In this document: one piece after another, positions 16,368 through 24,262 of the stretch
How positions within the stretch are numbered: position 1 is the first letter of the stretch
How the letters are laid out: each line of letters starts with the position of its first letter
Assembly (NCBI RefSeq): GCF_002898515.1
Contig: NZ_PPFX01000042.1
Location: 1 to 38,748, forward strand
Origin: Geothermobacter hydrogeniphilus
GTDB taxonomy: Bacteria; Desulfobacterota; Desulfuromonadia; Desulfuromonadales; Geothermobacteraceae
Direction of reading: 5' to 3'
DNA length: 38,748 nt
Program-made: the position numbers and the translations under genes
Notes under the pieces: model-generated
What the model was told of the DNA's origin: nothing
Databases searched by the model: none
What the model saw: the letters and a program-made list of their open reading frames with translations, nothing else

Positions 16368-16468
16368 GTAGGGGCGAACCTCGTGTTCGCCCGGATTTTG
16401 GCCGTTGCGGTTATGAGGGCGATTACGAGAATCGCTCAGACAGGGGCGATCACAAGGATCGCCCCTAC
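16368..16468. repeat. GGGGCGA-type hairpin cluster (family C), copy 1
   Basis: Three small hairpins in a row: GGGGCGAAC/GTTCGCCC, GGGCGATT/AATCGCTC and GGGGCGAT/ATCGCCCC. The outermost GTAGGGGCGA and TCGCCCCTAC are also inverted to each other. It lies between the synthetase and CoA-transferase genes. Confidence 0.8.
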
Positions 16469-16475
16469 AGCACAT

Positions 16476-18563
16476 TCAAATACGGATGCGACCGTCGACC
16501 GCGAAGGCCCGGTCGGCAAACGCCATGACCGGGTTGAGATCCATCTCCTGGATCATCGGCAGGTCGGTCAGCAGCTGCGACACCCGCTGGATCAGTTCAA
16601 TCACCGCCTGCTTGTCGATTCCGGCCTCGCCGCGAACCCCGTCGAGCAGGGCGGCGGTCTTGATGCCGGAGAGCATCTCCTCGGCCTCGACCCGGGTGAC
16701 CGGGGCGATCTTGAACACCACGTCCTTGAGAACCTCGACATAGATGCCGCCGAGGCCGAACATCACCAGGTGCCCCAGTTCCCGCTCGGCACTGGCGCCG
16801 ATGATCAGTTCACGTCCGCCGGGCAGGAATTTCTGCACCAGGAACCTCAGTTCGCCGTGCCCGCCGAGACGGGCCTGCATCTCCTCCACGGCGGCGCGCA
16901 CCGCGGCCCCGTCCGCCAGGTTGACGGCGACGCCGCCCATGTCGCTCTTGTGATCGATGGCGGCACAGTCGACCTTGACCACCACCGGGTAGCCGATGCG
17001 ATCGGCGGCGGCGACCGCCTGTTCGGCGTCATCCGTCACCGCCCAGGGAGCGACCGGGATGCCGTAGGCCTCGAAAATGGAATAGACCTCCTCGGCCGAG
17101 AGCACCGCGCGACCGTCCTCGCGGGCCTGCTCGATGACCGCCCTGGCGCGGACGGCGTCGGTGCCGGAAAAGACCTCCGGCTGACCGATATCGCGCTGCC
17201 TGATCCGCCCGTAGCGCACCAGCGCCCCCAGCGCGCGGGCGGCATCCCCCGGGTTGGCATAGAAGGGCACCCCGCCCTCCCGAAGAATCGCCTCGGTCTT
17301 CCGGTAGCGTTCCAGCTTGAGGTTGGTCATGAAGTTGCAGACCAGCGGCTTGCGCCCCTGGCGGCTGACCTCGACGATCTGCCGCGCCACCTCGTCGGTG
17401 TCGGTGAAGGGCGCGGTGACGAAATTCATGAACACGCAGTCGATCTGGTCATCATCCATCAGCACGTCGAGAGCGGCCCGGAACTGCGGCCCGCCGGCGG
17501 TGGCGACGACATCGATCGGGTTCTCCAGCGCCGCTTCGGGGAACTGGGTCTCCCGCAACCGGGCGATCGAGGCCTCGCAGAGCTTGGGAACTTCGAGGTC
17601 GAAGTCGACCAGCACGTCGGTGGCAATCACCGCCGGACCGCCGGTGTTGGTGATGATGCCGATGCGGTTGCCCCTGGGAATCGGCTGACTGGAGAAGGCC
17701 ATCGCCGCGCGCACCATCTCCCCCTCATCGCGGAAGGGCAGGATGCCGATCTTCTCGAAAATCAGCTCGGTGGCAATATCGACCCCGGCCAGCGAGCCGG
17801 TATGCGAGGAGGCGGCCTTGGCGCCCTGCTCGGTGCGGCCGGCCTTCATCGCCAGGATCGGCTTGCGGCTCGCCACTTCGCGGGCGATTTCGAGAAATTC
17901 GCGCGGTTTGTCGAAGCCCTCGGTGTAGAGAATGATCGCCCGGGTGCCTTCGTCCCGGCCATAGTACTGGAGGATTTCCGGGATTGAGACATCGCAGGCG
18001 TTGCCGTTGCTGGCATAGAGCCGCTGACCGATTTCGAGATCGTCCAGCGCCTGCATGATCAGCGCCCCGACCCCGCCGGAGAGGGCGACCACCGAGATGC
18101 TGCCCGGCTTGGGAAAGGTGAAGGTGAAGTTGCAGTAGGCATTCAGTCCGGGATCGGAATTGATGATCCCCTGGCAGTTGGGCCCGAACACGCGGATGCC
18201 GTAATCGTGGGCATAGCCGAGAAACTCCGCCTGCAGCCTGGCCCCCTCTTCCCCCATCTCGCTGAAGCCGGCGGTATTGATGATCACCGCCTTGACCCCC
18301 TTTTCGCCACACTCCTTCATCGCCCGGGGAACGAACGGGCTGGGGACGATGATATGCGCCAGGTCGATCTCGCCCGGCACGTCGGCCAGCGCGGGATAGG
18401 CCTTGAGGCCGCAGACCTCCGATGCCCTGGGGTTGATCGGATAGATCTTTCCCTTGTAGTCGTAGCGCTGCAGGTTGCGGATAATGACATTGCCGATCGA
18501 GAGTTCCTTGGTGGAGGCGCCGACCAGGGCAACCGCTTTGGGTTCAAACAGGGCTTCAAGCAT
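16476..18563 (-). CDS. ADP-forming acyl-CoA synthetase (acetate-CoA ligase family, fused alpha-beta)
   Basis: A 695-residue fusion of the alpha part (CoA-binding domain from residue 1 with VALVGASTKE; succinyl-CoA-ligase-like domain with the probable phospho-histidine H254 in ASSHTGSLAG) and the beta ATP-grasp part (from about 475, with VVVKVDCAAIDHKSDMGGV). Such enzymes interconvert acyl-CoA, ADP and phosphate with acid, CoA and ATP. Together with IorAB this is the pairing used by peptide-fermenting archaea to gain ATP from aryl-acetyl-CoA. The ATG at 18563 has GGAGGAGAG upstream and overlaps the end of the BcrB-like gene by 8 nt, so the two are tightly coupled. Confidence 0.92.
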   Translation of the reverse strand: MLEALFEPKAVALVGASTKELSIGNVIIRNLQRYDYKGKIYPINPRASEVCGLKAYPALADVPGEIDLAHIIVPSPFVPRAMKECGEKGVKAVIINTAGFSEMGEEGARLQAEFLGYAHDYGIRVFGPNCQGIINSDPGLNAYCNFTFTFPKPGSISVVALSGGVGALIMQALDDLEIGQRLYASNGNACDVSIPEILQYYGRDEGTRAIILYTEGFDKPREFLEIAREVASRKPILAMKAGRTEQGAKAASSHTGSLAGVDIATELIFEKIGILPFRDEGEMVRAAMAFSSQPIPRGNRIGIITNTGGPAVIATDVLVDFDLEVPKLCEASIARLRETQFPEAALENPIDVVATAGGPQFRAALDVLMDDDQIDCVFMNFVTAPFTDTDEVARQIVEVSRQGRKPLVCNFMTNLKLERYRKTEAILREGGVPFYANPGDAARALGALVRYGRIRQRDIGQPEVFSGTDAVRARAVIEQAREDGRAVLSAEEVYSIFEAYGIPVAPWAVTDDAEQAVAAADRIGYPVVVKVDCAAIDHKSDMGGVAVNLADGAAVRAAVEEMQARLGGHGELRFLVQKFLPGGRELIIGASAERELGHLVMFGLGGIYVEVLKDVVFKIAPVTRVEAEEMLSGIKTAALLDGVRGEAGIDKQAVIELIQRVSQLLTDLPMIQEMDLNPVMAFADRAFAVDGRIRI

Positions 18564-19812
18564 GATCTTTTCTCTCCTCCAGCTGTTCAATGAAAGCTTC
18601 GACATTGGTCACGGTCTGTTCGTCGGAAACACAGCGCAGGTCGTTGAGATCGCCGGAGATCACCAGGCTGGGGATGCCGGTCTCCCGCTCCAGGCGCTGG
18701 GGCATGCCGTAGCGGCTGTTGGAATTACAGGGGCAGGTCTTGGCGTCGTGGTAGATGATGCCGTCGATGTGGAATTTTTCCAGCATCTGCTTGATGTACT
18801 GCTCCTTGTAGGTGTCGGAACGAACGATGAACAGCCCCAGATAGGCCCTGGCCATGCTGCGGATCGGCTCTTCGGGATCGAAGTCGGGAAAAATCCAGCT
18901 GCTGCAGTAGGTGGAGACCAGGACGCTGACATTGAGCCGGGCGAACAGCTCGGAGTGCTGGCGCAGCCGCCCCCAGACCGGCATCCCTTCCCAGTAGATG
19001 CGGTACAGCTCATCATCGACCGCCCCGCTGCCGTCGGCGATGCGCTGCTGCAGTTCGGCCAGCAGCTGCCGGTAGTAGTCGACCGCCTGCCGGGTGCCGC
19101 GCAGCACCACTGCCGGGCCCATGTGGATGGTGCCGTCGAAGAAAGTCAGCGGCGCCGGAACCGCCATCGCCGTCTCCAGCACCTGGCGCCAGAGTTCGGT
19201 GCATTCGCGGGAGAGGGCCACGGTCTCACGCAGCCGCGCCATGTCGAGGGGCTGTCCGCTGACCTCTTCCAGGGTCGGAATCAGCGCCTCGATCTGGCGC
19301 GAGACGTCATCGACCAGAATCTCGCTGACATCGGTGAAATTCTTCGGCGAGGTGATACCGATGCAGGGCACGTTGAACTCACGGGCGTACCAGGAGAACC
19401 AGTCCTGGACATCACGGCACTGGTTGGTGTTGTAGACCAGCACGTCGGGACGCGGCGGTGCCTCGATGCCGGGATAGGCCCTGGCGAGCGGGGAGATCCC
19501 CTTGAGATGGGCGCCGATGTCGGCGGTCAGGTAGGAACAGATATCGGGTGAGTAGCCGATGGTGTTGGCTTCGGGAATCAGTTCGGTGGCCATGCGCGTC
19601 GCACCGAGCATGGCGGCGTGATTCTCGGGAAAATGAACCGCGAACCCCATCGCCCGCAGCAGTTCGGCCGGACCGACGCTGGTACACCAGGCGACCTTGC
19701 GGTCAGGCGACTCGGCCGCGGCGTTGAGGTCGTAGAAATACTCGGACATGATTTTCATCATCCGCCCGGTGGATTCAATCTTCTTGCGTTGCGGTTGCTT
19801 CTCCTGCGCCAT
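18556..19812 (-). CDS. BcrB/HgdB-type 2-hydroxyacyl-CoA dehydratase / benzoyl-CoA reductase family subunit
   Basis: A 418-residue member of the 2-hydroxyacyl-CoA dehydratase D-component superfamily. It looks closest to the BcrB branch as I remember it: SPDICSYLTADIG near residue 90, the chain MGPAVVLRGTRQAVDYYRQL, and the tail SGDLNDLRCVSDEQTVTN. Cysteines that could hold an iron-sulfur cluster include C43, C92, C132, C150, C360, C362 (TCPCNSN) and C394. Known enzymes of this type accept very low-potential electrons from an ATPase activator. The activator gene lies directly upstream. No second, BcrC/HgdA-like subunit is present, so it may be a homodimer, like the double-cubane proteins, or need a partner elsewhere. 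GGGAGGAG precedes the ATG. Confidence 0.85.
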   Translation of the reverse strand: MAQEKQPQRKKIESTGRMMKIMSEYFYDLNAAAESPDRKVAWCTSVGPAELLRAMGFAVHFPENHAAMLGATRMATELIPEANTIGYSPDICSYLTADIGAHLKGISPLARAYPGIEAPPRPDVLVYNTNQCRDVQDWFSWYAREFNVPCIGITSPKNFTDVSEILVDDVSRQIEALIPTLEEVSGQPLDMARLRETVALSRECTELWRQVLETAMAVPAPLTFFDGTIHMGPAVVLRGTRQAVDYYRQLLAELQQRIADGSGAVDDELYRIYWEGMPVWGRLRQHSELFARLNVSVLVSTYCSSWIFPDFDPEEPIRSMARAYLGLFIVRSDTYKEQYIKQMLEKFHIDGIIYHDAKTCPCNSNSRYGMPQRLERETGIPSLVISGDLNDLRCVSDEQTVTNVEAFIEQLEERKDHA

Positions 19813-19855
19813 GACTCCTCCCGCTAGACTGTTTCGATTGCCCCTGCCTTATTCA

Positions 19856-19964
19856 TTTTTAACGCTGAGGCGCAGAGGAGGAGAGACCGGAGAGAAAACT
19901 CGAAATCTACCCTGGGTTCGGTCTTTCTCAGCGCCTCTGCCTCTCTCCGACTCTGCGTTGAAAT
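19856..19964. repeat. Palindromic repeat family A, copy 2
   Basis: TTAACGCTGAGGCGCAGAGG at the left faces CCTCTGCCTCTCTCCGACTCTGCGTTGAA at the right (described over positions 19935-19963); the centre holds GAGAGAAAACTCG. It lacks the outer GCCAAG arms of the other copies. It lies between the activator ATPase and the BcrB-like gene. Confidence 0.8.
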
Positions 19965-19970
19965 ATCCTT

Positions 19971-20759
19971 TTACCTCTTCCCAGCTTCCTCCCGCGCGAA
20001 CAGCGCCGCGCCGATGGCGCCGGTCAACTGGGGATACTCCGGCAGCAGCACCGGCCGACCGATCATCTCTTCGGTCATCTCCACCAGGTAGGGGTTGTGG
20101 GCCACCACCCCGCCGCACAGCACCACTTTTTCGGTCAGGGAATCCATCTCCAGCACCCGTTGGATCATCGAGTAGAAGATTCCCTTGATGATGTCGGCCA
20201 CCGGTTTGCCGTGACGGATACTCTCCAGGACCTCGGTGGCGGAGAAAACGGTACAGTAGCTGCCGATCTTGATCATCTCCGTTGCCCGCCGCGCCAGGTT
20301 GTTCATCTCTTCAAGCGGGATGTCGAGCCGGGCCGACATCTCTTCCAGAAACGCGCCGGTGCCGGCAGCGCACTTGCGGTTCATCTTGAACCCCTGGCGC
20401 CGCCCGGCGGCGTCGAGCTTGATGATCTTGTTGTCCTGGCCGCCGATATCGATGATGGTCAGCGCCTCGGGAAAGCTGTGGAAACAGCCCCGGGCGTGGC
20501 AACTGATCTCGGTCTTGCTGCGGCTGGTGACAAAGGCGACATTGCTGCGTCCGTAGCCGGTGGCCATGGCCGCGGCGATATCGCTCCGCCCGGCCCCGGC
20601 CCCGGCGAGCGCGTCGTCGAGGCAGATTGCCGCGGTAGCAGCAAAGTCGATGCCCGATTTTTTGACCGCGTGGCCGAGCAGGGTCCCCTGGTCATCGATG
20701 GCGACAACCTTGGTCCGCGAGGCTCCCATATCGAGCCCGATAAAAACCGGCCGGGTCAT
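19971..20759 (-). CDS. Activator ATPase of the BadF/BadG/BcrA/HgdC family
   Basis: A 262-residue ASKHA-fold ATPase. FIGLDMGASRTKVVAID is the first phosphate loop, IIDIGGQDNK the second, and VVLCGGVVAHN the adenosine motif. The two cluster cysteines are C130 in NRKCAAGTGAF and C169 in SYCTVFSATEV, 39 residues apart as in HgdC, where a homodimer shares one [4Fe-4S] cluster. The length is that of the simple homodimeric activators rather than of paired BcrA/BcrD subunits. It drives ATP-dependent electron transfer to the partner enzyme, here most likely the BcrB-like protein encoded next. GAGGA lies 5 nt before the ATG. It starts 27 bp after the IclR gene. Confidence 0.93.
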   Translation of the reverse strand: MTRPVFIGLDMGASRTKVVAIDDQGTLLGHAVKKSGIDFAATAAICLDDALAGAGAGRSDIAAAMATGYGRSNVAFVTSRSKTEISCHARGCFHSFPEALTIIDIGGQDNKIIKLDAAGRRQGFKMNRKCAAGTGAFLEEMSARLDIPLEEMNNLARRATEMIKIGSYCTVFSATEVLESIRHGKPVADIIKGIFYSMIQRVLEMDSLTEKVVLCGGVVAHNPYLVEMTEEMIGRPVLLPEYPQLTGAIGAALFAREEAGKR

Positions 20760-20786
20760 AACTGTCCTCAGTCCTGGTCGCCCCGG

Positions 20787-21644
20787 TCAGTACCGGGCCG
20801 CCTCCGATTCGATGGTCCGCACCAGATTGACCAGGCGCGGGCCGATGTCATCCTCCAGCATGTGCCGGCGCAGCACGAAGGAGGGCGCCGCGCAGTTGAA
20901 GGTCAGCAGCCGGCAGCCGGCAACCGGCAGCATCGGTACGCCGACGGCGTTGACGTCACTACGCCAGTCACCGATGGAGAAACAGAACCCGCGTTCCCGG
21001 TAATCACGCAGCGCCTGTTCGATCCCCGCCTTATGCTGCGGCCAGGAGTCCTCGTCGCGCTTGCGGATATGATCAAGCAACTGCTCCCGCTCCGGTTCCG
21101 GCAGTCCGCAGAGCAGCGCCCGCCCCATGGCGGTGGTCGCAATCGGCACCCGGGTGCCGGGCTCCCGCCGCAGGGAAACCGTGGCGGCGGTGCTGTGACG
21201 GCCGTCGAGATAGATCATCCCGAGCCGATCACGGGTACCGACCGAAACAACGGTGTGCGAATAATCGGCCAGCTCCTGCATCAGCGGGCGGGCGATCTTC
21301 AACACATCCATATTGGTGAGCAGGGAATAACCGAGGGAGAGGACCGAGGTGCCGAGCTGGTACTTGCCCAGCCGTTCGTCATGATACAGGTAACCCATCC
21401 GGGTCAGGGTGTAGGTGAGCCGGGAAACGGTCGGCTTCGGCAACCCGGTGCGCCGGGCGATATCCTGATTCCCCAGGTGCCGATCGTGCGGCCGGAAACA
21501 GCGGAGCACTTCCAGACCTCGTGCCAGAGCGGTGACGAACTGACGGTCCTGGCTGCCGCCGCCCGGCTCGACGCTGTACACATAGTCGCGCTCCAGCAAC
21601 GCCTCCCGACCATTTTTCAACTTGTCTGCCACCTGGTCACTCAT
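20787..21644 (-). CDS. IclR-family transcriptional regulator
   Basis: A 285-residue protein with an N-terminal winged helix (about residues 32-95: ALARGLEVLRCF, GLPKPTVSRLTYTLTRMGYL) and a C-terminal effector-binding domain with TAMGRALLCGLPE and the usual YRERGFCFSIGDW. An extra 30 residues precede the helix-turn-helix. IclR proteins bind small acids or CoA-linked compounds and control aromatic catabolism in many bacteria. It is the first gene of the minus-strand operon and faces the benzoyl-CoA operon, so it probably controls both and itself through the two palindromes in the divergent region. No good ribosome site is visible before the ATG at 21644. Confidence 0.93.
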   Translation of the reverse strand: MSDQVADKLKNGREALLERDYVYSVEPGGGSQDRQFVTALARGLEVLRCFRPHDRHLGNQDIARRTGLPKPTVSRLTYTLTRMGYLYHDERLGKYQLGTSVLSLGYSLLTNMDVLKIARPLMQELADYSHTVVSVGTRDRLGMIYLDGRHSTAATVSLRREPGTRVPIATTAMGRALLCGLPEPEREQLLDHIRKRDEDSWPQHKAGIEQALRDYRERGFCFSIGDWRSDVNAVGVPMLPVAGCRLLTFNCAAPSFVLRRHMLEDDIGPRLVNLVRTIESEAARY

Positions 21645-21697
21645 CCGTCATAGATATCCAAGGAGAAGGGATGAAAAACGGCTTCTGCCGTGCTCCA

Positions 21698-21726
21698 TCT
21701 CTACCGAAAAGGAGCAACCATGTCAA
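21698..21726 (-). promoter_or_regulatory. Candidate sigma-70 promoter for the IclR-led minus-strand operon
   Basis: On the minus strand TTGACA (21726-21721) and TAGAGA (21703-21698) are 17 bp apart, about 50 bp before the IclR start codon. The -10 match is partial. A second possible pair lies further upstream, next to the operator at 21757. Confidence 0.45.
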
Positions 21727-21756
21727 GATAATAAAACGATGTTTTTTGAAAATCAG

Positions 21757-21771
21757 TTTCGCACTGCAAAA
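21757..21771. promoter_or_regulatory. Probable IclR operator O1
   Basis: TTTCGCA-C-TGCAAAA is a 15-bp palindrome with one mismatch, repeated as a perfect palindrome 199 bp away at 21956. It lies in the gap between the divergent IclR and HAD-ECH genes, upstream of the candidate minus-strand promoter. Confidence 0.7.
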
Positions 21772-21906
21772 TATAACAACATAATATCCCATCCCTCAAT
21801 TGTCCGAAAAACTGCCGAAATCCCCGCGGAACAAGGCTGAACAGGCTTGAATAACCTGCATTTAACGACAGATAGAATGGCTTTCGCGCTGGGGAGATAA
21901 TTACTG

Positions 21907-21935
21907 TTTACAAACGTTGTGTTGTCAGGTAGGAT
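21907..21935 (+). promoter_or_regulatory. Candidate sigma-70 promoter of the benzoyl-CoA operon
   Basis: TTTACA (21907-21912) and TAGGAT (21930-21935) are 17 bp apart, a good spacing for a housekeeping promoter. Transcription would start near 21942, just before operator O2, giving a leader of about 120 nt to the first gene. Confidence 0.5.
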
Positions 21936-21955
21936 TTACACAAATTGGAACTTTG

Positions 21956-21970
21956 TTTCGCACTGCGAAA
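21956..21970. promoter_or_regulatory. Probable IclR operator O2
   Basis: TTTCGCA-C-TGCGAAA is a perfect 15-bp palindrome directly after the candidate plus-strand promoter. A repressor bound here would block the start of transcription of the plus operon. Confidence 0.75.
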
Positions 21971-22060
21971 TAAAAACAGCCGACACGGCACCATCGACAG
22001 AACTCAATGTACCTGCTCCATCCAATCTGAACGAACTTGAACCAAAGAGAGGGCACACCA

Positions 22061-24073
22061 ATGAAACCGATTACAACCGTCGGCGTCGTCGGCGCCGGAA
22101 CCATGGGGTCGGCGATTGCTCAGCATTTCATCATGAAGGGTCTGCCGGTCATCCTGGTCGACCAGCAGGACGCCTTCCTGGAGAAGGGGGTCGGCCATAT
22201 CCGCTCCTCCCTGGAAGAAGCCCTGCAGCGCAGACTGATCGACCAGGCCGGTTTTGAGCAGATCCTCGGCCGTCTGCATTGCACCACTGACCAGGGGGAA
22301 CTGGCGAAAGCCGACCTGGTGGTGGAAGCGATCTTTGAAAACCTGGCGGTAAAGAAGCAGCTGTTCGCCGAACTGGAGCAGGTGGTCGGTGCCGACTGCA
22401 TCCTCGCCAGCAATACCTCCTCTTTCCTGATCAGCGAAATCGCCGCCGACCTGAAGACCCCCGAACGGGTGCTCGGCGTTCACTACTTCTACCACGCGGC
22501 CAAGAACAAGCTGGTGGAGATCATTCCCGGCGAGAAGACCGACAGCGCCATCGTCACCGCGCTGGAGAACTTCTACAGCTACTACGACAAGACACCGATC
22601 CTGGTCAAGGACGCGCCCGGCTTCGCCGTCAACCGTTTCTTCGTTCCCTGGCTCAACGAAGCGGCCCGACTCTATGAAGAAGGCTTCGGCAGCATCGCCT
22701 TCATCGACCGGGTCGCCTGCGAGGTTTTCGGCGTCGGCATGGGCCCCTTCGCGCTGATGAACGCCACCGGGGTGCCGATCGCCATGCACGCCGCCGATGG
22801 CTTGTCCGGAGAACTCGGTCCCTTCTATGCTCCGGCGGAAATTCTCTGCCGACAGGTCGCATCGAAACAGGACTGGAATGTCGAGGACAGCAGCCTGCTG
22901 AACAACGGCTCCGACCGCGAAGATGTCGTCATCCGCCGGCTGGTCGGTGCCAGCCTCGGGGTTGCCGCGCAGATGGTCGACGAGGGCGTGGTCGACGCGA
23001 CCTCCGCCGATCTCGGCGCCCGGGCCGGCCTGCGCTGGCCGGTCGGTCCCTTCGAACTGCTCGCCAAGCTCGGCCCGGGCAATGTCCGGGAAATGGTCGA
23101 AAGCGTCTTTTCCAGCTGGCAACTGCCCCTGCCGGGCTGCCTCACCGATGCCGGCGCCGGGGCCCTGACCCTTGACTGGGTGACCAGCGAGGTGGTCGGC
23201 AGGACCGGCTTCATCATCTTCAACCTCCCCGACCGGATGAATCCTCTCGGCGAACAGGTGATGAACCAGCTCGACCGCTGTGTCGATGAACTCAACGCCC
23301 GCGACGATATCGACAAGATCATCATCCACGGCAAGGGCAAGGCCTTCATCGCCGGCGCCGACATCAAGTTCTTCCTCGACGCCATGGCGACCGACGATCT
23401 GCAGCGCATCCAGCAGTTCACCGAGTTCGGCCAGCAGGTCCTGAACAAGATCAGCGCCTCGGACAAGGCGACCTACGCCTTCCTTGACGGCCTGACCCTG
23501 GGCGGCGGGCTGGAACTGGCGCTGGCCTGCGACTACCGCATCGGCACCCGCAAATCAGTGCTCGCCTTTCCCGAAACCGGCATCGGCATCTACCCGGGAC
23601 TCGGCGGCACCCAACGGGCCCCGCGTTTGATCGGCGCCGCCCGCGCCAAACTGCTGATAGCCACCGGCCAGTTCATCAACGCCAAACAGGCCTACGCCTA
23701 CGGGCTGGTCGACGCGGTCATCGATCCTCCCTTCGACTGGCGGGAACTGGCGGCCTTCAGCATTGACAAGCCCCAGGCCGGACGTACCGAGGAACCCCCG
23801 GAAGAAGCCGCCTTTGCCGCTTTCGACGGCGATCTGAGAAATCCGCTGCTCGACCGCGAAGGCTTCGAGAAACAGGCCAAGGGCATCCGCCGCAAGGCTC
23901 CCGGGGCATTGAAAACGGCCATGGAACTGATCGACAGGGGCCGGGATCTTGACCTGGCCGCGGCCCTGCAACTGGAACTGGACGGCCTGCAGACCATCTT
24001 CGCCTCCCAGGACGCGAAAATCGGCCTGAGCAGCATCATCAGCGGCCAGAAACCGGTTTTTGTCGGCAAATAG
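22061..24073 (+). CDS. Fused 3-hydroxyacyl-CoA dehydrogenase / enoyl-CoA hydratase (HAD-ECH order)
   Basis: A 670-residue bifunctional protein. Residues 5-290 or so are a 3-hydroxyacyl-CoA dehydrogenase (VGVVGAGTMGSAIAQHF, LASNTSSFLISEIA, KDAPGFAVNRFF); a second HAD C-terminal repeat follows to about 370. The rest is a crotonase domain with both catalytic glutamates in place (GGGLELALACDYRIG and FPETGIGIYPGLGGTQR). The order is the reverse of FadB. It would hydrate enoyl-CoA and oxidise the 3-hydroxyacyl-CoA, for example 3-hydroxypimelyl-CoA to 3-oxopimelyl-CoA. The start at 22061 has AGAGAGGG upstream. It is the first gene of the operon. Confidence 0.93.
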   Translation: MKPITTVGVVGAGTMGSAIAQHFIMKGLPVILVDQQDAFLEKGVGHIRSSLEEALQRRLIDQAGFEQILGRLHCTTDQGELAKADLVVEAIFENLAVKKQLFAELEQVVGADCILASNTSSFLISEIAADLKTPERVLGVHYFYHAAKNKLVEIIPGEKTDSAIVTALENFYSYYDKTPILVKDAPGFAVNRFFVPWLNEAARLYEEGFGSIAFIDRVACEVFGVGMGPFALMNATGVPIAMHAADGLSGELGPFYAPAEILCRQVASKQDWNVEDSSLLNNGSDREDVVIRRLVGASLGVAAQMVDEGVVDATSADLGARAGLRWPVGPFELLAKLGPGNVREMVESVFSSWQLPLPGCLTDAGAGALTLDWVTSEVVGRTGFIIFNLPDRMNPLGEQVMNQLDRCVDELNARDDIDKIIIHGKGKAFIAGADIKFFLDAMATDDLQRIQQFTEFGQQVLNKISASDKATYAFLDGLTLGGGLELALACDYRIGTRKSVLAFPETGIGIYPGLGGTQRAPRLIGAARAKLLIATGQFINAKQAYAYGLVDAVIDPPFDWRELAAFSIDKPQAGRTEEPPEEAAFAAFDGDLRNPLLDREGFEKQAKGIRRKAPGALKTAMELIDRGRDLDLAAALQLELDGLQTIFASQDAKIGLSSIISGQKPVFVGK

Positions 24074-24085
24074 CAAAACTCGAAA

Positions 24086-24234
24086 CGCCACCAGGGGGCC
24101 AAAGCAGACTTTTAACGGAGAGGCGCTGAGAAAGGCAAAATCCCGGTTTTGAGCTTAAACAATAAAAGGATTTTGGTTTTCTCTCCAACTCTGCCCCTCT
24201 CCGCCTCTGCGTTAAAGACTTTCTCTCGGCGGCC
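24086..24234. repeat. Palindromic repeat family A, copy 3
   Basis: Outer arms CGCCACCAGGGGGCC and GGCGGCC; inner arms TTTTAACGGAGAGGCG and CCGCCTCTGCGTTAAAG, with ATTTTGGTTTTCTCTCC between. It fills the gap between the fusion gene and the first thiolase. Confidence 0.85.
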
Positions 24235-24262
24235 AACGATTTAAAACAGTAAAGGAGCAACC

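Noticed and set aside
16353-17987. Very long plus-strand open frame opposite the ADP-forming synthetase
   Set aside because: Its product is low-complexity His/Gly/Asp-rich, typical of the antisense of a high-GC gene, while the minus strand encodes a complete enzyme.
21947-21961. Sigma-54 promoter (GG...GC) before the plus operon
   Set aside because: The GG and GC are 11 bp apart instead of 10 and the flanks do not match; a sigma-70-like pair lies just upstream.
22004-23329. Long minus-strand open frame opposite the HAD-ECH fusion
   Set aside because: No family resemblance and no ribosome site; it is a codon-bias shadow of the plus-strand gene.
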